64,000 nt of DNA from Limnanthes douglasii subsp. nivea. Lineage: Eukaryota; Streptophyta; Magnoliopsida; Brassicales; Limnanthaceae. The stretch covers positions 130,308,376-130,372,375 of the forward strand of contig JAUPFV010000002.1 of assembly GCA_036936605.1 (NCBI GenBank), read 5' to 3'. A program made the translations under genes and the position numbers. A model generated the notes under the pieces. The model ran no database searches and had not been told where the DNA came from. It worked only from the letters and a program-made list of their open reading frames with translations. Shown here in pieces: positions 1 to 11,353 of the stretch (position 1 is the first letter of the stretch; each line of letters starts with the position of its first letter).

Positions 1-2772
1 CCATATCAGGAAATCGATTACTTTATTTTATAGATGCTTATGCAGGGTATAATGAGATCAAGATGGCTCCAGGGGATGAAGAGGATACTTTATTTATCAC
101 TGGAAGGGGTTGCATTGTTATAAAGTAATTCCTTTTGATTTGAAAATGGAGGGACAACCTATCAGCGTTTGGTGAATAAAAATTTCGAGGCACAAATTGG
201 GTGAAATGTTGACGTATATATTGATGGTGTATTGGTATAAAGTCTTAAGGATGAGGATTTTGATGATCTTGAAGAAACTTTTAGTAACTTAAAAAAAAGA
301 CAACTTGAATTTAAATCTAGAAAATTGTACGTTTGGGGTTTGATCAGGAAAATTCCTCTGATATATAGTTAGTGAAAATGGATTGAAGCGGACCCAGTGC
401 AGTTAAAAGATTTAGCTACTATGACACCCCCTCAGAATATAAAAGAAGTCTAAATATTAATGGGCCGGTTGGCATCGTTAAATAGATTTATATCTTGTTG
501 TTCAGATAAATGTGCTCTTTTTTCCAGGTGTTAAGGTAAGAAAAATGTTTTAATTAGATAAAAGAATATTATGAGGCCTTCTGTCGAATAAAATACCTTT
601 CATCATAAAAAATCCTCACAAAACTTATTAAGGGGAAAAATTATATGTTTATATATAGCATTGTTACATTATGTTGTAAGTGTTGTGTAAATTCAATAAG
701 AAGAAAACATCCTAAGACCAGTGTATTAAATAAGTAAAAGCTTATTCGATGCAGAGAAACAATATTTGAAATTAGAAAAGTTCGCTCTTGCGCTAGTAAT
801 TGCTGCTCTGAAAATGACACCGTATTTTCAAGCTCATTCTATCATTGTACGAACATCTTTTCCATTAAAAACCTTTCTTCAAAGGCTTGATAAATCAGGG
901 AGAATGACCAAGTGGACGGTTGAATTAGGAGATGTTGATATTGAGTTTGAACCTAGGACTGCAATCAAAGCACAAGCCTTGGCATTGTTTTAGTAGAATT
1001 TCATTCTAAACGATTGGATATGAAAATTAATGAGAAAAGTTTTGGAACATAATAGGTAATCAGATTAGATGGGGGCTCGAGTATATACAGAGTTTGAGTG
1101 CAGTTAATCTCTCCAGAAAAGATTGCTATGTACCAAGCCATCCATTTTGGGTTTAAATCAACAAATAATGAGGCAACATACGAAGCAGCTTTAGCAGGTT
1201 TGAGGCTTGCACAAATTTATGAGGCTAAAAAGTTAAGTTAGTAAGCGATTCACAAATTATTTGTTAATCACGCATCTGGGCAATCTGAGGCTTTAAAGGA
1301 TCATCTAGTGAAATATTGGAAGGCACCAAAGGATTTAACCTTAGCCTTTTAAAATGTCAGGTACGAACATGTTCGAAGAGAAGAAAATTTTGTGGCAGAC
1401 TCTATGGAAACCGATTCATATTCTGAGGAGTACCCATGAATTATTATGCAAGAAATCCCTTCAATTATCATTTGGAGCAGGCGGTTAGAATAGTAGATGA
1501 GGACCCTCGAATATCCATTTGCGAAAAAAAAGGATTAGAGACTAGACATCATCGATTTTTTTAAAAAACAATGAATTACCAACTGAAAAATCATTGTCCA
1601 AAAAAATACATTTTAAGTCTCATGGTTATATGGTCCTTGGAGGAATCTTGTACAAAAAAATCTTTTAGCAGGCCTTTACTCTGTTGTTTGGACAAAAATA
1701 AGTCACACATGATATTTTCGAAATTGCTTGACGGAGAAGGATCTGCGCATTGTAGCTATAAAGATTTAACTTGAAGAGTATTTTTGGCTGGATATTATTG
1801 GCCTATGATATCTTCTGATGCAAAAGTGTTGGTCAAAAGGTGTGAGACTTGTCAAAGTTTTATTAACATAATTCATAAACCAGGGGTTCCTCTTGAAAGT
1901 ATATCCAAAGCATTGCCCATTGACCGATGAGGTATTGATCTTGTTGGACATTTACCAATGGCTTCTTGGGGACGTCAAACAATAATTATGGCAGTAGATT
2001 ACTTCTTAAAATGGGTTGAAGCAGAGCCATTAGCTGGAACAAAAGCAAAAGATGTAATTAGATTTATCACTTTGAATATTTGTTGTCGTTTTAGGGTTTC
2101 AATGAAAATAACTATAGATAATGGGCCTCAATTTGATTATAAAGACTTGAATTTTTTTTATCTCTCGAGGAATACAAAAGTGCTTTTCGAATCATTTTCA
2201 GCCACAAGTAAATGGGCAAGTATAAGTTACTAACCGAACAATCCTTGATGGAGTAAAGAAAAATCCGGAAGGAAAGGCTGGAAACTGGCCAGATTATTTA
2301 CAAGAAGTTCTTTGGGCATATTGAACAACTCCTCGGACGACAGATTTAGAATCTTCATTTATATTGGTGTATATAATGGATGCAGTAGTACCATTCGAGG
2401 GAATTTTCCCATTGTATTGTGTTGCGACGTGTTCCGGAGAGTCTAATGATGAAAATAGAGCAATTAAGTTGGGTTTGATCGAGAAAAAAAGAAGACGGGC
2501 ACAAATAAAGTTGTTACATTAGCAAACATTGATGAGAAGTAGATATGCTTCCAAAGTTAAACGAAGAGAATTTAAAGTTGGAGATCAAGTTTTAAGGAAA
2601 AAGTTTCTTCACACCAAAGAAAAACATCTTGGAAAGTTAGGACCTAATTGGGAAGGCCCGTGCGAGGTAAGAGAAAGGGTGAAGCCTCAAACGTATCTAG
2701 TCAAGGATAAAGAAGGAAAAAGTCTCAAACACCCATGAGATATTATGTATATCATTAATTGTATTTAGAATG
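1..2772 (+). pseudogene. Pol remnant of element A: RT, RNase H, archaeal RNase H, integrase
   Basis: Reverse transcriptase is readable from base 1 (FIDAYAGYN-like core near 28-55). The YxDD box is damaged: it reads YIDG near 220. RNase H continues at about 600-1010 (KLEKFALALVIAALKM...) and archaeal-type RNase H at about 1050-1400 (DGGSS near 1070, NNEATYEAA near 1165). Integrase covers about 1560-2772, with the HDGEGSAHC zinc-finger start replaced by a DGEGSAHC remnant, a DNGPQFD core near 2118-2140, and a C-terminal stretch (SKVKRREFKVGDQVLRK, 2548-2600). Stops and frameshifts break every domain. It is homologous to the pol of the element at 21364 and cannot be functional. Confidence 0.85.
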
Positions 2773-2925
2773 AGTGTAAGAAATATATGTTCTTATGTAA
2801 AAACTTCGGTGACATACTCTTTCCTACCCTAGTGGTGCATGATGGTTTTAATGAGGTGCCATATTAGCCGATTCATATATATATATATAAACCTTTGTCA
2901 TAAATCTTTTTTGTCTGAATTTTGG

Positions 2926-3242
2926 ACATAAAGGGTCTTCCAACAAAAGTTGGTTATAACTATTTAACTTTGGATCTAAAAGATCTTCTAACAAAAGTTG
3001 GTCTTTAACTATTTAAACTTGGATATGAAGGATCTTCTAACAAACGTTGGTCTTAAACTATTTAAATTTGGATCTAAAAGATCTTCCAACAAAAGTTAGT
3101 CTTTAACTATTTAATTTTGGATATATAGGATATTCCAATAAAAGTTGGTCTTTAATTTGATTATGGATCTAAAGTATCTTCCAACAAAAGTTGGTATTTA
3201 ATTTAACTTTGGACCTAAAGGGTCTTCAAATAAAATTCGACC
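2926..3242 (+). repeat. 50-bp tandem array in the 3' region of element A (about 6 units)
   Basis: About six diverged units of roughly 50 bp carry the core GGATCTAAAAGATCTTC followed by CAACAAAAGTTGGTC and an ACTATTTAA tail. The same core (GGTCTTCCAAC...GTTGGTC) makes up the array at 42490-42935 of element F, so the array is inherited within the family rather than arising independently. It lies between the integrase stop and the end of the antisense gene and shows no coding pattern. Confidence 0.8.
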
Positions 3243-3320
3243 ATTAATTATTAGAAGTATAATGAGAACATAGTTAGAAATCTGATATATTTCATAAAAT
3301 ACTGAATTAGTACACAAAAT

Positions 3321-3376
3321 TGCCTCGAAGAATATGAGGACTTTAACAAAATTGCCTCGAATTTTATGAGGACTTT
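3321..3376. promoter_or_regulatory. Paired small hairpins downstream of the antisense gene (element A)
   Basis: Two copies of a motif of the form TGCCTC-loop-GAGGACTTT lie at 3321-3344 and 3353-3376. Each can fold with a CCTC/GAGG stem (3323-3339 and 3355-3371). Elements B, C and D have two copies at the same place with the stem CCTTGG/CCAAGG and the same flanks (TGCC...GGACTTT). The function is unknown. The position, between two convergent genes, would suit RNA 3'-end formation. Confidence 0.45.
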
Positions 3377-3395
3377 AAAACATGGGTTACAATAT

Positions 3396-5579
3396 TTACC
3401 CTAAAGACTTAGAAGAATTTCCTTCATCAGAATCTGTATTTTCATCATCACCCAAAGATATCCCAAGAGGACGGTATCCGGCGGGGGCATGCTCTCAGAA
3501 ACTACCCAAGTTCAAATCAGGATTACGTTCATGAATTTCATGATCAACCCTGATCTAACCATCGCGTCCCTTACATTCAACTTATCCACACACTTGACAT
3601 CGTAAGCTTCAAAAAACGCCTCTTTATCTTTCTTAGCTTGGGCTAAGATAAGTTATTTCTCTTTTACAACACTTTCATAGTGTTTTAGGCGACTTACAAA
3701 ATATTATGATGCCCTGTTATTCCCTATCTTATAAGCTGCGATGAGCTTATCCTTAGTGGCATTTTGTTTGGTATAAAGATTCATTTCTTCTTGCATCACT
3801 TGTCTTTGGATCTTATTGGAAGAAAGACTATGACATCTTTAGCTTCTAACCCATCTAAAACTACTTATTGAGTTGGATGAACCATGAGCTCTTCCAAAGA
3901 TAACCTCTCTGATGGGTTGGATCTCCATAGGCGACTCCTTGCAAGGTTAGTGGGCGTAATGCAAAGATAGAATTTGTTAGGCCAAGCAACTATGGCCCAC
4001 AAACTTAACTTTGTGAAAATGGTTGTTTCTTTAGGCACGAAATTAGAGTAGGGTTTGGATATTCCAGTCATGTCTATTCATATATATATTTTTAAAGTAT
4101 GAGAACAAACAGAAGAAAATTCCAAAGAAAGTAAAAGTTAAAATACCTCAATATGTCAAATTAAGGGATAATTTGTAAAGATATTTGGTGGTCGACTCAG
4201 ATCTTGTTTCCTAAAGACTTTAGATAAAAAGAAATCGTTGCTTCCACTTCTTATCTTCCTCGAGCAAATCCTTGACTATTTTCTGGTTCCGACCAAAGGT
4301 CAATGAGTAAAATGGAAATAAAGAATTTGTATCCATGCCAAAGAGGCCAATCAACTGCTCCAGAGAAAAACTCATCCACAAAATTCTGGAAGCCATGATG
4401 AAAGCCATGAGAGTGAAAAAACATGTTGGGTCCAGCTTGGGTGGGGCAAAGGTTAATCGTAGCAAGATAATCGACGAAAAAAGGGTCTAAAGGGTGTTGC
4501 AATCCCCAGTTCATCAGCGTTATATATAATCAATTCATTATCTCTAACCGATAATGGTGTCTCCCAGGAGCTGGAAAAGTGGATAAAGATAGTACAAGGA
4601 ATCCCCATCGGGTTCTCATCTTTGCCTCCTTGAATGTATCGTAATACTTGTATTGAAATTTGTGCAAGGCTAAAAGATGTTTGTTTTCGACTGCTTAAAT
4701 ATTTTTCCCAACTAAAGCATCGATCTCATGGGGAAGTAGAACATCTTCCTCTGACTTCACCATTTTCTTTGGAGAAGAATTCCATTCATCAATTTGAAGA
4801 GTAGTGGTAGTTGGTTCTTTATCATCATTTATTTGAATTAAAGTAGTAGTGGATTCTTTCTCTTCGATAATTCGAGGGAAAGTGCCAGCTGGTTTATGTT
4901 CTTCAATAATTGGTACTAACGCTCCCTCGGTAGCAGTCGGTTCTTCTTATTCTTTTTCTCTAAAAACTGAGGCTAGAGCACTCTCAGCATTTTTATCATC
5001 GAATTTTGCAGTAGGAGGATCGACATGGGAGACATTTGATTCAGTATCTTGAATCGGTTCGAGGGATCGTTTGGTCATCAAAGCTACATCATCTTTTGTT
5101 AATTTTTGAGGGGGTAATTCTGGTGATGGTCGAGGAGTCCCGTGAGGTGTGGAAGATGGAGCGGCAGGCACTTCCGATGAATAGCCCTTGGAACGTTTAT
5201 TTTCCTTAGAGTTTTTACTCTCTTCATGATGTCTTTTTCTTTTTGAGGAGGAGCCCTTCGAATACTTGTCTTTTCCCATTTTCTTGAAGTCACTATTGTC
5301 AACTACTAGGCAAGTGTGAGTGGGGTGCTAAGAAGAGATGTTTGAGGGAGTAATTGCAGTAGAATTTTCAGTTGGAGGCCAAGAACCGTAGTATGTGATA
5401 ACGGGTGGTTGGGGCTCAGGATCGACGTATAATCTGGCGGCTCGTCTTTCGTCGGCTTTTTGGCTAATCGATAACCAATATAAGGTCAGGAAGTTTTTTG
5501 GCATAAACCGCATTTCTCTCTCTAAAACTATTTTTTCAAAAGTTAATCTCTCTAAAACAAATTGGAATAAGATCAACAA
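3396..5579 (-). pseudogene. Antisense two-exon gene of element A (coiled-coil protein), decayed
   Basis: This is the minus-strand gene found in all Tat elements of the window. Exon 1 starts near 5579. Its N-terminal FVLERLTFEKIVLERE resembles the start of the copy in element E. A K/R-rich low-complexity part follows (5279 to about 5180), then the conserved block NWGLQHPLDPFFVDYL near 4510. A likely intron runs from a GTATTT donor near 4147 to an AATAG acceptor near 4072. Exon 2 begins at MTGISKPYSNF, matching MEGISKPF in element E, and ends with an acidic tail before a stop at 3398-3396. Frameshifts are frequent. The biochemical function of the family is not known to me. Confidence 0.65.
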
Positions 5580-5755
5580 TGAACAAGAGAATTTTTAGGA
5601 AAACTATGGGTTTGAGCAAGTGTCAAAGCCCAGGTTTGTGAAGGTTTGTTTTCCTATGAAAAAAACTGTCCAAAGTAGGGGAAATAAGTTCCCAAGAAGG
5701 GGTCGCGCTGCTCCTAGGCTAGTTTGTGCCAGGATTAAAAAACACGCGTTGATAG

Positions 5756-8700
5756 CTTCCAAGTTAGAAAAGGTTTCTTGGAAGTCGGAGATGTGATCCT
5801 CCTCTTTAGGGCTTTTAACCATCATATCTTCAATATAAACTTCCACATTCTTCCAATTTGGTTGCCAAATGCCTTATTAACCAATCACTGATAAGTGACT
5901 CCAGCATTATTCAACCCAAAAGGCATTACCTTGTAGTAATAAATCCATATATCAATGATGAAAATAGTGTGGTTTTGATCATTCGAATCCATTTGTATTT
6001 GATTATACCGAGAAAAACCATCCATAAAAGATAATAACTTATTTCCCGATGTGGAGTCCACCAGTTGATTTATTCGAGTCACGAGAAATTAATCTTTAGG
6101 AAAAGCTCAGTTAAGATCCATAAAGTCGATACACGTACGCTATTTTCCATTTTTATTCTTGATAAGGACTGGATTACCTATCCAAAGAGGGTACTGTGAT
6201 TCTTTAATATGCCCCACCTTAGTCAACCGATTCACTTCCTAAACTATGGCTTCTGATTTTTCTTTAGAAAAAGATCTTCTTCTTTGCACCATTAGACCCG
6301 CATTGGATTTAATAGACAGTTTGTGGCTGATAATAGTTGTTGGTACTCCCATTACATCCTCATTGCACTAAGAAATACATGTACATTGTTAGATAAAAAA
6401 GAATAATAATTTTCCTTTAATTTCAAAGGTAATTTGGATCTGACCCTGATGTTTTTCCCTTCTACCAGTTAATGAATTTCAACTTCTTCGATTGGCATCA
6501 CAATACTATGAGCCTCCCTTGGATCATCTATCTCATTTGATTCCGTAAAATACTATACTAATTGCTATATGTTTCCAATTTTCTCCGCTTCTAATGACTT
6601 TGGAGCGAGACCAGTGATATAACATTCCATTTCCACCTTTTGACTACTTCGGATGACGCCTCTTGACCTCCCACATCATATTTCAAACATTGGTGAACAG
6701 TGGATGCTACTGCATGCATCCTGGACAACCAAGATCTATTGTAGGATGTCGAACAATCAATTACTACGAATAAAACCCTCACAATTTTCTTGAATGATTC
6801 TTTTCCTAGAAAGGCCTCTCTTTAAAACTCCCTAATTACATCAACGGAGCTTCTAATAAACCATACTATAGTTCTATTTGAGCGTAATAACCAAAGGATT
6901 TTTCATGTGTTTATAGGTTGATAAGAATAAAATATTTCCCAAACTTCTTGTATCAATCAGGATTCTTCGTATTTCATTGCCTTCAATTGATGCTCCTACC
7001 ACAATAACATCTTCATTAGGGCCCGCAATTTCCCTCAAGTCATCTTCATCAAAGACAATGAAAGGAGCAGGGTTTTGTTAAATATGTATGGACATTTTCC
7101 CTTATAACTAAGTGGTTAGATTATTCATATGTCTTTTTCTGGAACAACTTGACGGTGAATTACAATATCTCCCCTAAAAATGGTTAGATTCAAAGTAGTT
7201 GCACATATAGGATATTGTTGATTTTTTTTTGTTATCACCCCAACTTGATTCTGATATGGATCAGGCTCTAAGAACTCTGAGTCTACATCAAATCATTCTA
7301 CAATTACCATATCATTCTCTTGTTTAGATGTTTTCATACTTTGCATTTGTGCATTTGGTGATGTAACCTGGGTTGTACTTGCATTAGGCTGGGCACACGT
7401 ATTAATTTTCTTGTTTCCCTTTTTATTTTTAACAAAAACAGACAATTTCCCGCTTTCAATCAAGGTTTGCACTTCTTGTTTCAGGGAAATGAAATCATGG
7501 GTATCATGGCCCACATAATTGTGGTATCTATAAAAGCGAGTGTTCAGATTTTTTCTAGGGGAATGAATTGGTGTTGGCCTTCGAAAATGCAAAATATTAT
7601 TCGTTTTATCATAAATGGTGGCTACATTATCACCTAAATCGGTAAACTATTTAGGTTGAACCTACTGATTCCTCATTGGTCTAGACTTTTGGCCCTGATT
7701 GGACTGAATTTGTCTAGGACGATGGGAACCATGTCCAGATTTCCTAGGATGGTAATTGACTGTAGTGTAATAGAAATTATGAGAGTAGATCTATTCTGGC
7801 GTGGTATCCTAGATTTTTTTATTTCCTCCACTGTAATTTTCTTTCCGACCTGATTTAATAATCCTCCCCTTGTCATTGTTTTCTTCAGAGTTACTGAATT
7901 AACCGAATCACCCGACATTAAGCCATACCTTTGAGAAATGATAGCTACTTGGGCTAAACAATCAGCCAATCCATTCTTTGTATTCACAAAATAACTGGTG
8001 TAATACTTTAAAGACTCATTTGGTTCTTGTGCGCAATGAATTATAGTATCACGGTTCCCTCTGAGCTCTTTACTCCCCACAAACTGCGTTCGTAAAGCCA
8101 TCCAGAACATATCAAAAAAATTTAAAGATCTTTGTGGTAATATTTTAGACCACTTCAATGCACTTCCCTTGAAAGTCCGCTAGAAGATTCGACACAACAT
8201 TTTATCATCTTCGTTAATATTCATCATAAAAAATTAAATTGTTCGAGGTGATTATCAGAATTTTGGCTTCCATCATATTTATCCATTTTAGAGCTATTAA
8301 CCTGTCTTGGTAGATGCCCATAAAACAAATTTGAAGACAAATGTGATTACCTATAGTTGTGACTTTAGATAAACATATTATCCTCATCGGGAGTAGCAAA
8401 GATACCTGGTTCAGACTAGATAACAAATTGATCATTTAGCAAATGATTAATACTATAATTTGCTGATTCCGTCACTTTACCTTGATAATCCTTCTTTTTC
8501 CCTTTGCTCTTTCTATCTTTTTTATTAGAATGATTTTTAGTTAATCTCTATTTCTTCTTCCGACGAACATGGTCACTACTTGATGAAGAAGAAGAAATAT
8601 CTGATTCAGATTATATTGTTGAGTTTCCAACCGAATCCGATGTGTTCAACAACTACTTAGCTTGATGTTTTTTGTTCCTTTCCGAGCCTTTGGGGATTGG

Positions 8701-8930
8701 TCAATTTCATCTTATTTGTCGCTATTATCTGGCTCATCAGAACCGAGACATCCAACAGGATGATTCTGCTTTAGCTCTCTCTCAACCTATCTTTGGGCTT
8801 TCAAAGCTTTAATCTCAGCTCTCAGCTGATCGCGCTCCTCTAGCATTAAAGGTTTTTCTTTTATGCTATGATTTACATGCGATATGCTAGCATTCTCATT
8901 GCCACCTCTTATCCCTCAATTCTCATAATA
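5756..8930 (-). pseudogene. Minus-strand gag-protease-RT remnant of a Tat element (A')
   Basis: Read from 8930 leftwards on the minus strand. The gag N-terminus (EERDQLRAEIKALKAQ near 8800) is followed by a Ser-rich stretch, then the gag core (7673-8158, containing NRDTIIHCAQEPNESLKYY). A His-rich knuckle, FYRYHNYVGHDTHDF, lies near 7530; its two cysteines have been replaced. Next come protease C-terminal sequence (6591-6782, SWLSRMHAVASTVHQCLKYDV) and RT (5885-6082 and 5756-5846, with YIEDMMVK). RT stops abruptly at about 5756, where the start of element A's antisense gene begins. Numerous stops occur. It could be a separate truncated element or an inverted part of element A. Confidence 0.8.
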
Positions 8931-9288
8931 AATTAATGTTGATAGTGGAATCGATTAGTTATTTCTAAATGCGGCATACTTGTTATGCAAATGACATATT
9001 AACAAAAAACAATTAACCAATACAAAAAAATTGTTTGAGGAATGATTTGTGTCCGACGAGTTTCTTACTTCTTAGAATATGGTCGTATATTTGCGAACCG
9101 AAGTCCACGCGCAGTCAAATATTACAACCATAAAGGATACATATATAGTCTACCATAAACCCTTTGAATGCATTGAAATAGTTTGGCTTAAAAATCATAG
9201 TAAAACAATATTTTATACATTCACTAACTTGGTAAAATATTACGAGAACATGAAAATAAATCGGTATGCTTTATATTATATATATATA
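8931..9288. other. Spacer between A' and element B, nothing recognised
   Basis: This is AT-rich sequence ending in a short TA repeat (about 9277-9293) that became the target of element B. It lies where the 5' leader or LTR of the minus-strand element A' would be, but I find no primer-binding site or LTR match. A plus-strand reading frame from 9079 runs into the LTR of element B and has no coding character. Confidence 0.5.
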
Positions 9289-9293
9289 TATAT
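9289..9293. repeat. Target-site duplication TATAT, left copy (element B)
   Basis: The five bases before the 5' LTR (TATAT) are repeated exactly after the 3' LTR at 19551-19555. The site is in a TA microsatellite, so a chance match is easier than usual. Both copies sit exactly at the TG and CA ends of the LTRs. Confidence 0.8.
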
Positions 9294-9753
9294 TGATGAG
9301 TCCGAATTCAGCATGCTCCTCGGAAGGGCAAATCAGTCTAAGTCTCTCCGAATACCGGACAGGCTACAAGGACATAAATCGGACAAATCATTTGGACCGG
9401 ACAGATCACTTTAAACACTGTAAACTTAATGCTGTTCGAACTATGACTAAAGTACTAAAAAACCTAAACACTTCTTGACTAAGCTACCTGCCCTCCTGCT
9501 TAGAACTCATGGGTCTTTAAACATGACCCGGGTCCATTAAACATGACCCAAAAGCCCATAAGGGCCCAAACATCATACTACAAATACCCAACCACCAGCA
9601 TTAACTATGGGTAATGAAAATTAACTGCTACCATGCTGCTTAATTATCTCTCCACCGTTAAACACCCATACACCACCGTTAAACACCCATACACCACCCT
9701 GAAACTCTACTTAAAATTACTAGCCTACCCTTAGGCAATTATTATCCACACAA
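9294..9753 (+). repeat. 5' LTR of element B
   Basis: Starts TGATGAGTCCGAATTC and ends ATCCACACAA, where the other copies end CACACCA, so the terminal CA has been mutated to AA. U3 contains several CCGGACAG/TCGGACA motifs. The expected TATA box at 9579-9586 reads TACAAATA instead of the TATAAATA kept in the 3' LTR. A direct duplication of about 21 bp (core CCGTTAAACACCCATACACCA) lies near 9655-9696 and is also in the 3' LTR, so it predates insertion. Confidence 0.93.
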
Positions 9754-9756
9754 AAT

Positions 9757-9774
9757 TGGCGACCACCGTGGGAG
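9757..9774 (+). promoter_or_regulatory. Primer-binding site, tRNA-Arg type (element B)
   Basis: TGGCGACCACCGTGGGAG starts three bases after the LTR. As I recall it, this complements the 3' end of a plant tRNA-Arg (acceptor end GTGGTCG plus CCA) with one mismatch. The same site is TGGCGACCACAGTGGGAG in element D and TGGCGACCATAGTGGGAG in element C. A tRNA alignment would settle the primer identity. Confidence 0.75.
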
Positions 9775-9826
9775 GAGAGAGGTGCATGAATCAAGCATTC
9801 AAAACCTGCCAAGAAATTCTGTCCGT

Positions 9827-11353
9827 ATGAATCTGGACAATCTAGAAGTGCCACCAGCTTTTCTCGAAGTGGTGGGAGAGAATGACGAGTACACTATCGA
9901 AGAGCGTGACAGGCTGAGGGCTGAAATAGAAGCTCTGAAGGCTGAGAAGGCCAAGATAGGCGTGAAAGAAAAATCCAAAGCATCAGCTGCTCATCATACC
10001 GACAACCCTAGAGAGCCTGAGGCTTCGAAAACTCATGTGAGTACTAAAAAGACACATGCCAGTTCTAAAAAGTCTCACCGGTCCAAGCCTGTGGAGAGCT
10101 CTGACTCAAGCTCAGAATCTTCAGGCAGCTCTTCGGACAGTGAGGGAAATGAAAAATCCTTGTCCTCTAGCAGCAATGAGGGTCGAACCAAGAAAAAACA
10201 AAAGCAGGTTAAGAAATATTCAAGAAAAAGAGATCACCGTGGAAGAATGAAAAGGCATATTGGAAAGGGGTCATCTCACCACCGGAGGTATATGGACAAG
10301 ATGCTGATGGATCCCTTTGCTTTCCACGATGAGCCAGGTATCTTTGCAACTCCCAATGAGGATATTGTGTTCAGTCGTGGAAGGAATTGGAGGCAGTCTC
10401 CACTGTCTTCTAAAATCCTGTCCGGAAACCTCCCCAAGAGGTTTGACAGTACTAAGATGGAGAAGTACGATGGCAGTACTGATCCGGACAATCATCTGGA
10501 GAAATTCAAGAACTTCATGATGAACTTTGATGACGATGATAAACTACTGTGTAGGGCATTCTCCCAATCTTTTACGGGGAGTGCTCTGAAATGGTACAAC
10601 AGCCTGCCTCAAGGTTGTATTAAAGATTTTGATACGTTTTGGGTGGCCTTTCGAAGGCAGTTTGTAGAGAGTAAGGAGCTGAAGGGCAATGGAGAAACAA
10701 TAATCCATTGTGCCCAGGAGCCAAATGAGTCCTTGAAGGAGTACATAAGTCGTTTCGTAAACACAAAGAATGGGTTGACTGATTGCTTCGAACAAGTGGC
10801 AATAGCATCCCTAAGGCAAGGTTTGAACCGAGGCAATCTGGCTGATTCGGTGACTAGAAAAAAGGCCATGACTTGGGAGGGATTGCTAAATCAGTTTGGC
10901 AAGCAAATAAACGTTGATGAAACAAAGAAAACCAGGGTGCACAGACAGGTGAGATCCACCCCGGTGGCACCAACTCCAAATCAAAACCAGTCCAGGAACA
11001 AAGCAAGAGAAACCGGACAGGGGCATGGTAGGGCAAAAGCTCAGTCTCAGCCAGCTGCTCCTGCTCAAAGTCAACAATCCAGAAACAAAAGAGGGCCATG
11101 GGCCCAACCAAAGTGGTTTGCAGAGCTCAAAGAAAGCATGGCCACCATTTTCGATAAAACAAAAGATGAGGTGCACTACCGGAGACCAGCAACCTTGCAG
11201 TCTCCAAGAGAGCATCGTAACAACTCCTTTTGCCAATACCACAATGATATTGGCCATACCACTGATGATTGCATAGCGTTGAAATAAGAGGTTCAAAACT
11301 TGATTGAAAGGGGAAAGTTAGGATCATACGTTAAAAGAAGAGGAGGCAACAGG
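9827..11353 (+). pseudogene. gag region of element B (capsid/nucleocapsid)
   Basis: The start at 9827 is chosen because MN(L/P)xN is shared with the copies at 46347 and 56209; the upstream in-frame ATG at 9782 arises only in this copy. The protein has an N-terminal acidic and coiled part, a Ser-rich stretch (near 10095-10190), a basic RKRD region, the retrotransposon gag core (about 10420-10900, containing HCAQEPNESLKEYISRF) and a CX2HX4HX4C knuckle (FCQYHNDIGHTTDDC, 11228-11272). A TAA at 11285-11287, replacing a Gln codon, cuts the frame. The reading then continues in the same frame into protease, so gag and pol were one open frame. Confidence 0.88.

Larger units (their letters stand above)
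1..5750 (+). mobile_element. Tat-lineage Ty3/gypsy element A, 3' half, decayed
   Basis: The window opens inside a reverse transcriptase of a Tat-type LTR retrotransposon. In order it holds the rest of RT, RNase H, archaeal-type RNase H and integrase on the plus strand (1-2772), a 50-bp tandem array, a hairpin pair, and a two-exon gene on the opposite strand (3396-5579). This is the same order as in the better-kept elements at 9294 and 21364. No 3' LTR follows: near 5750 the sequence switches to a minus-strand RT, so the element is truncated or rearranged there. Its 5' half lies outside the window. Many stops and frameshifts show that it is old. Confidence 0.85.

Noticed and set aside
9079..9414. 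111-residue plus-strand frame running into the 5' LTR of B
   Set aside because: It crosses the insertion joint at 9294, so it cannot be an ancestral gene.
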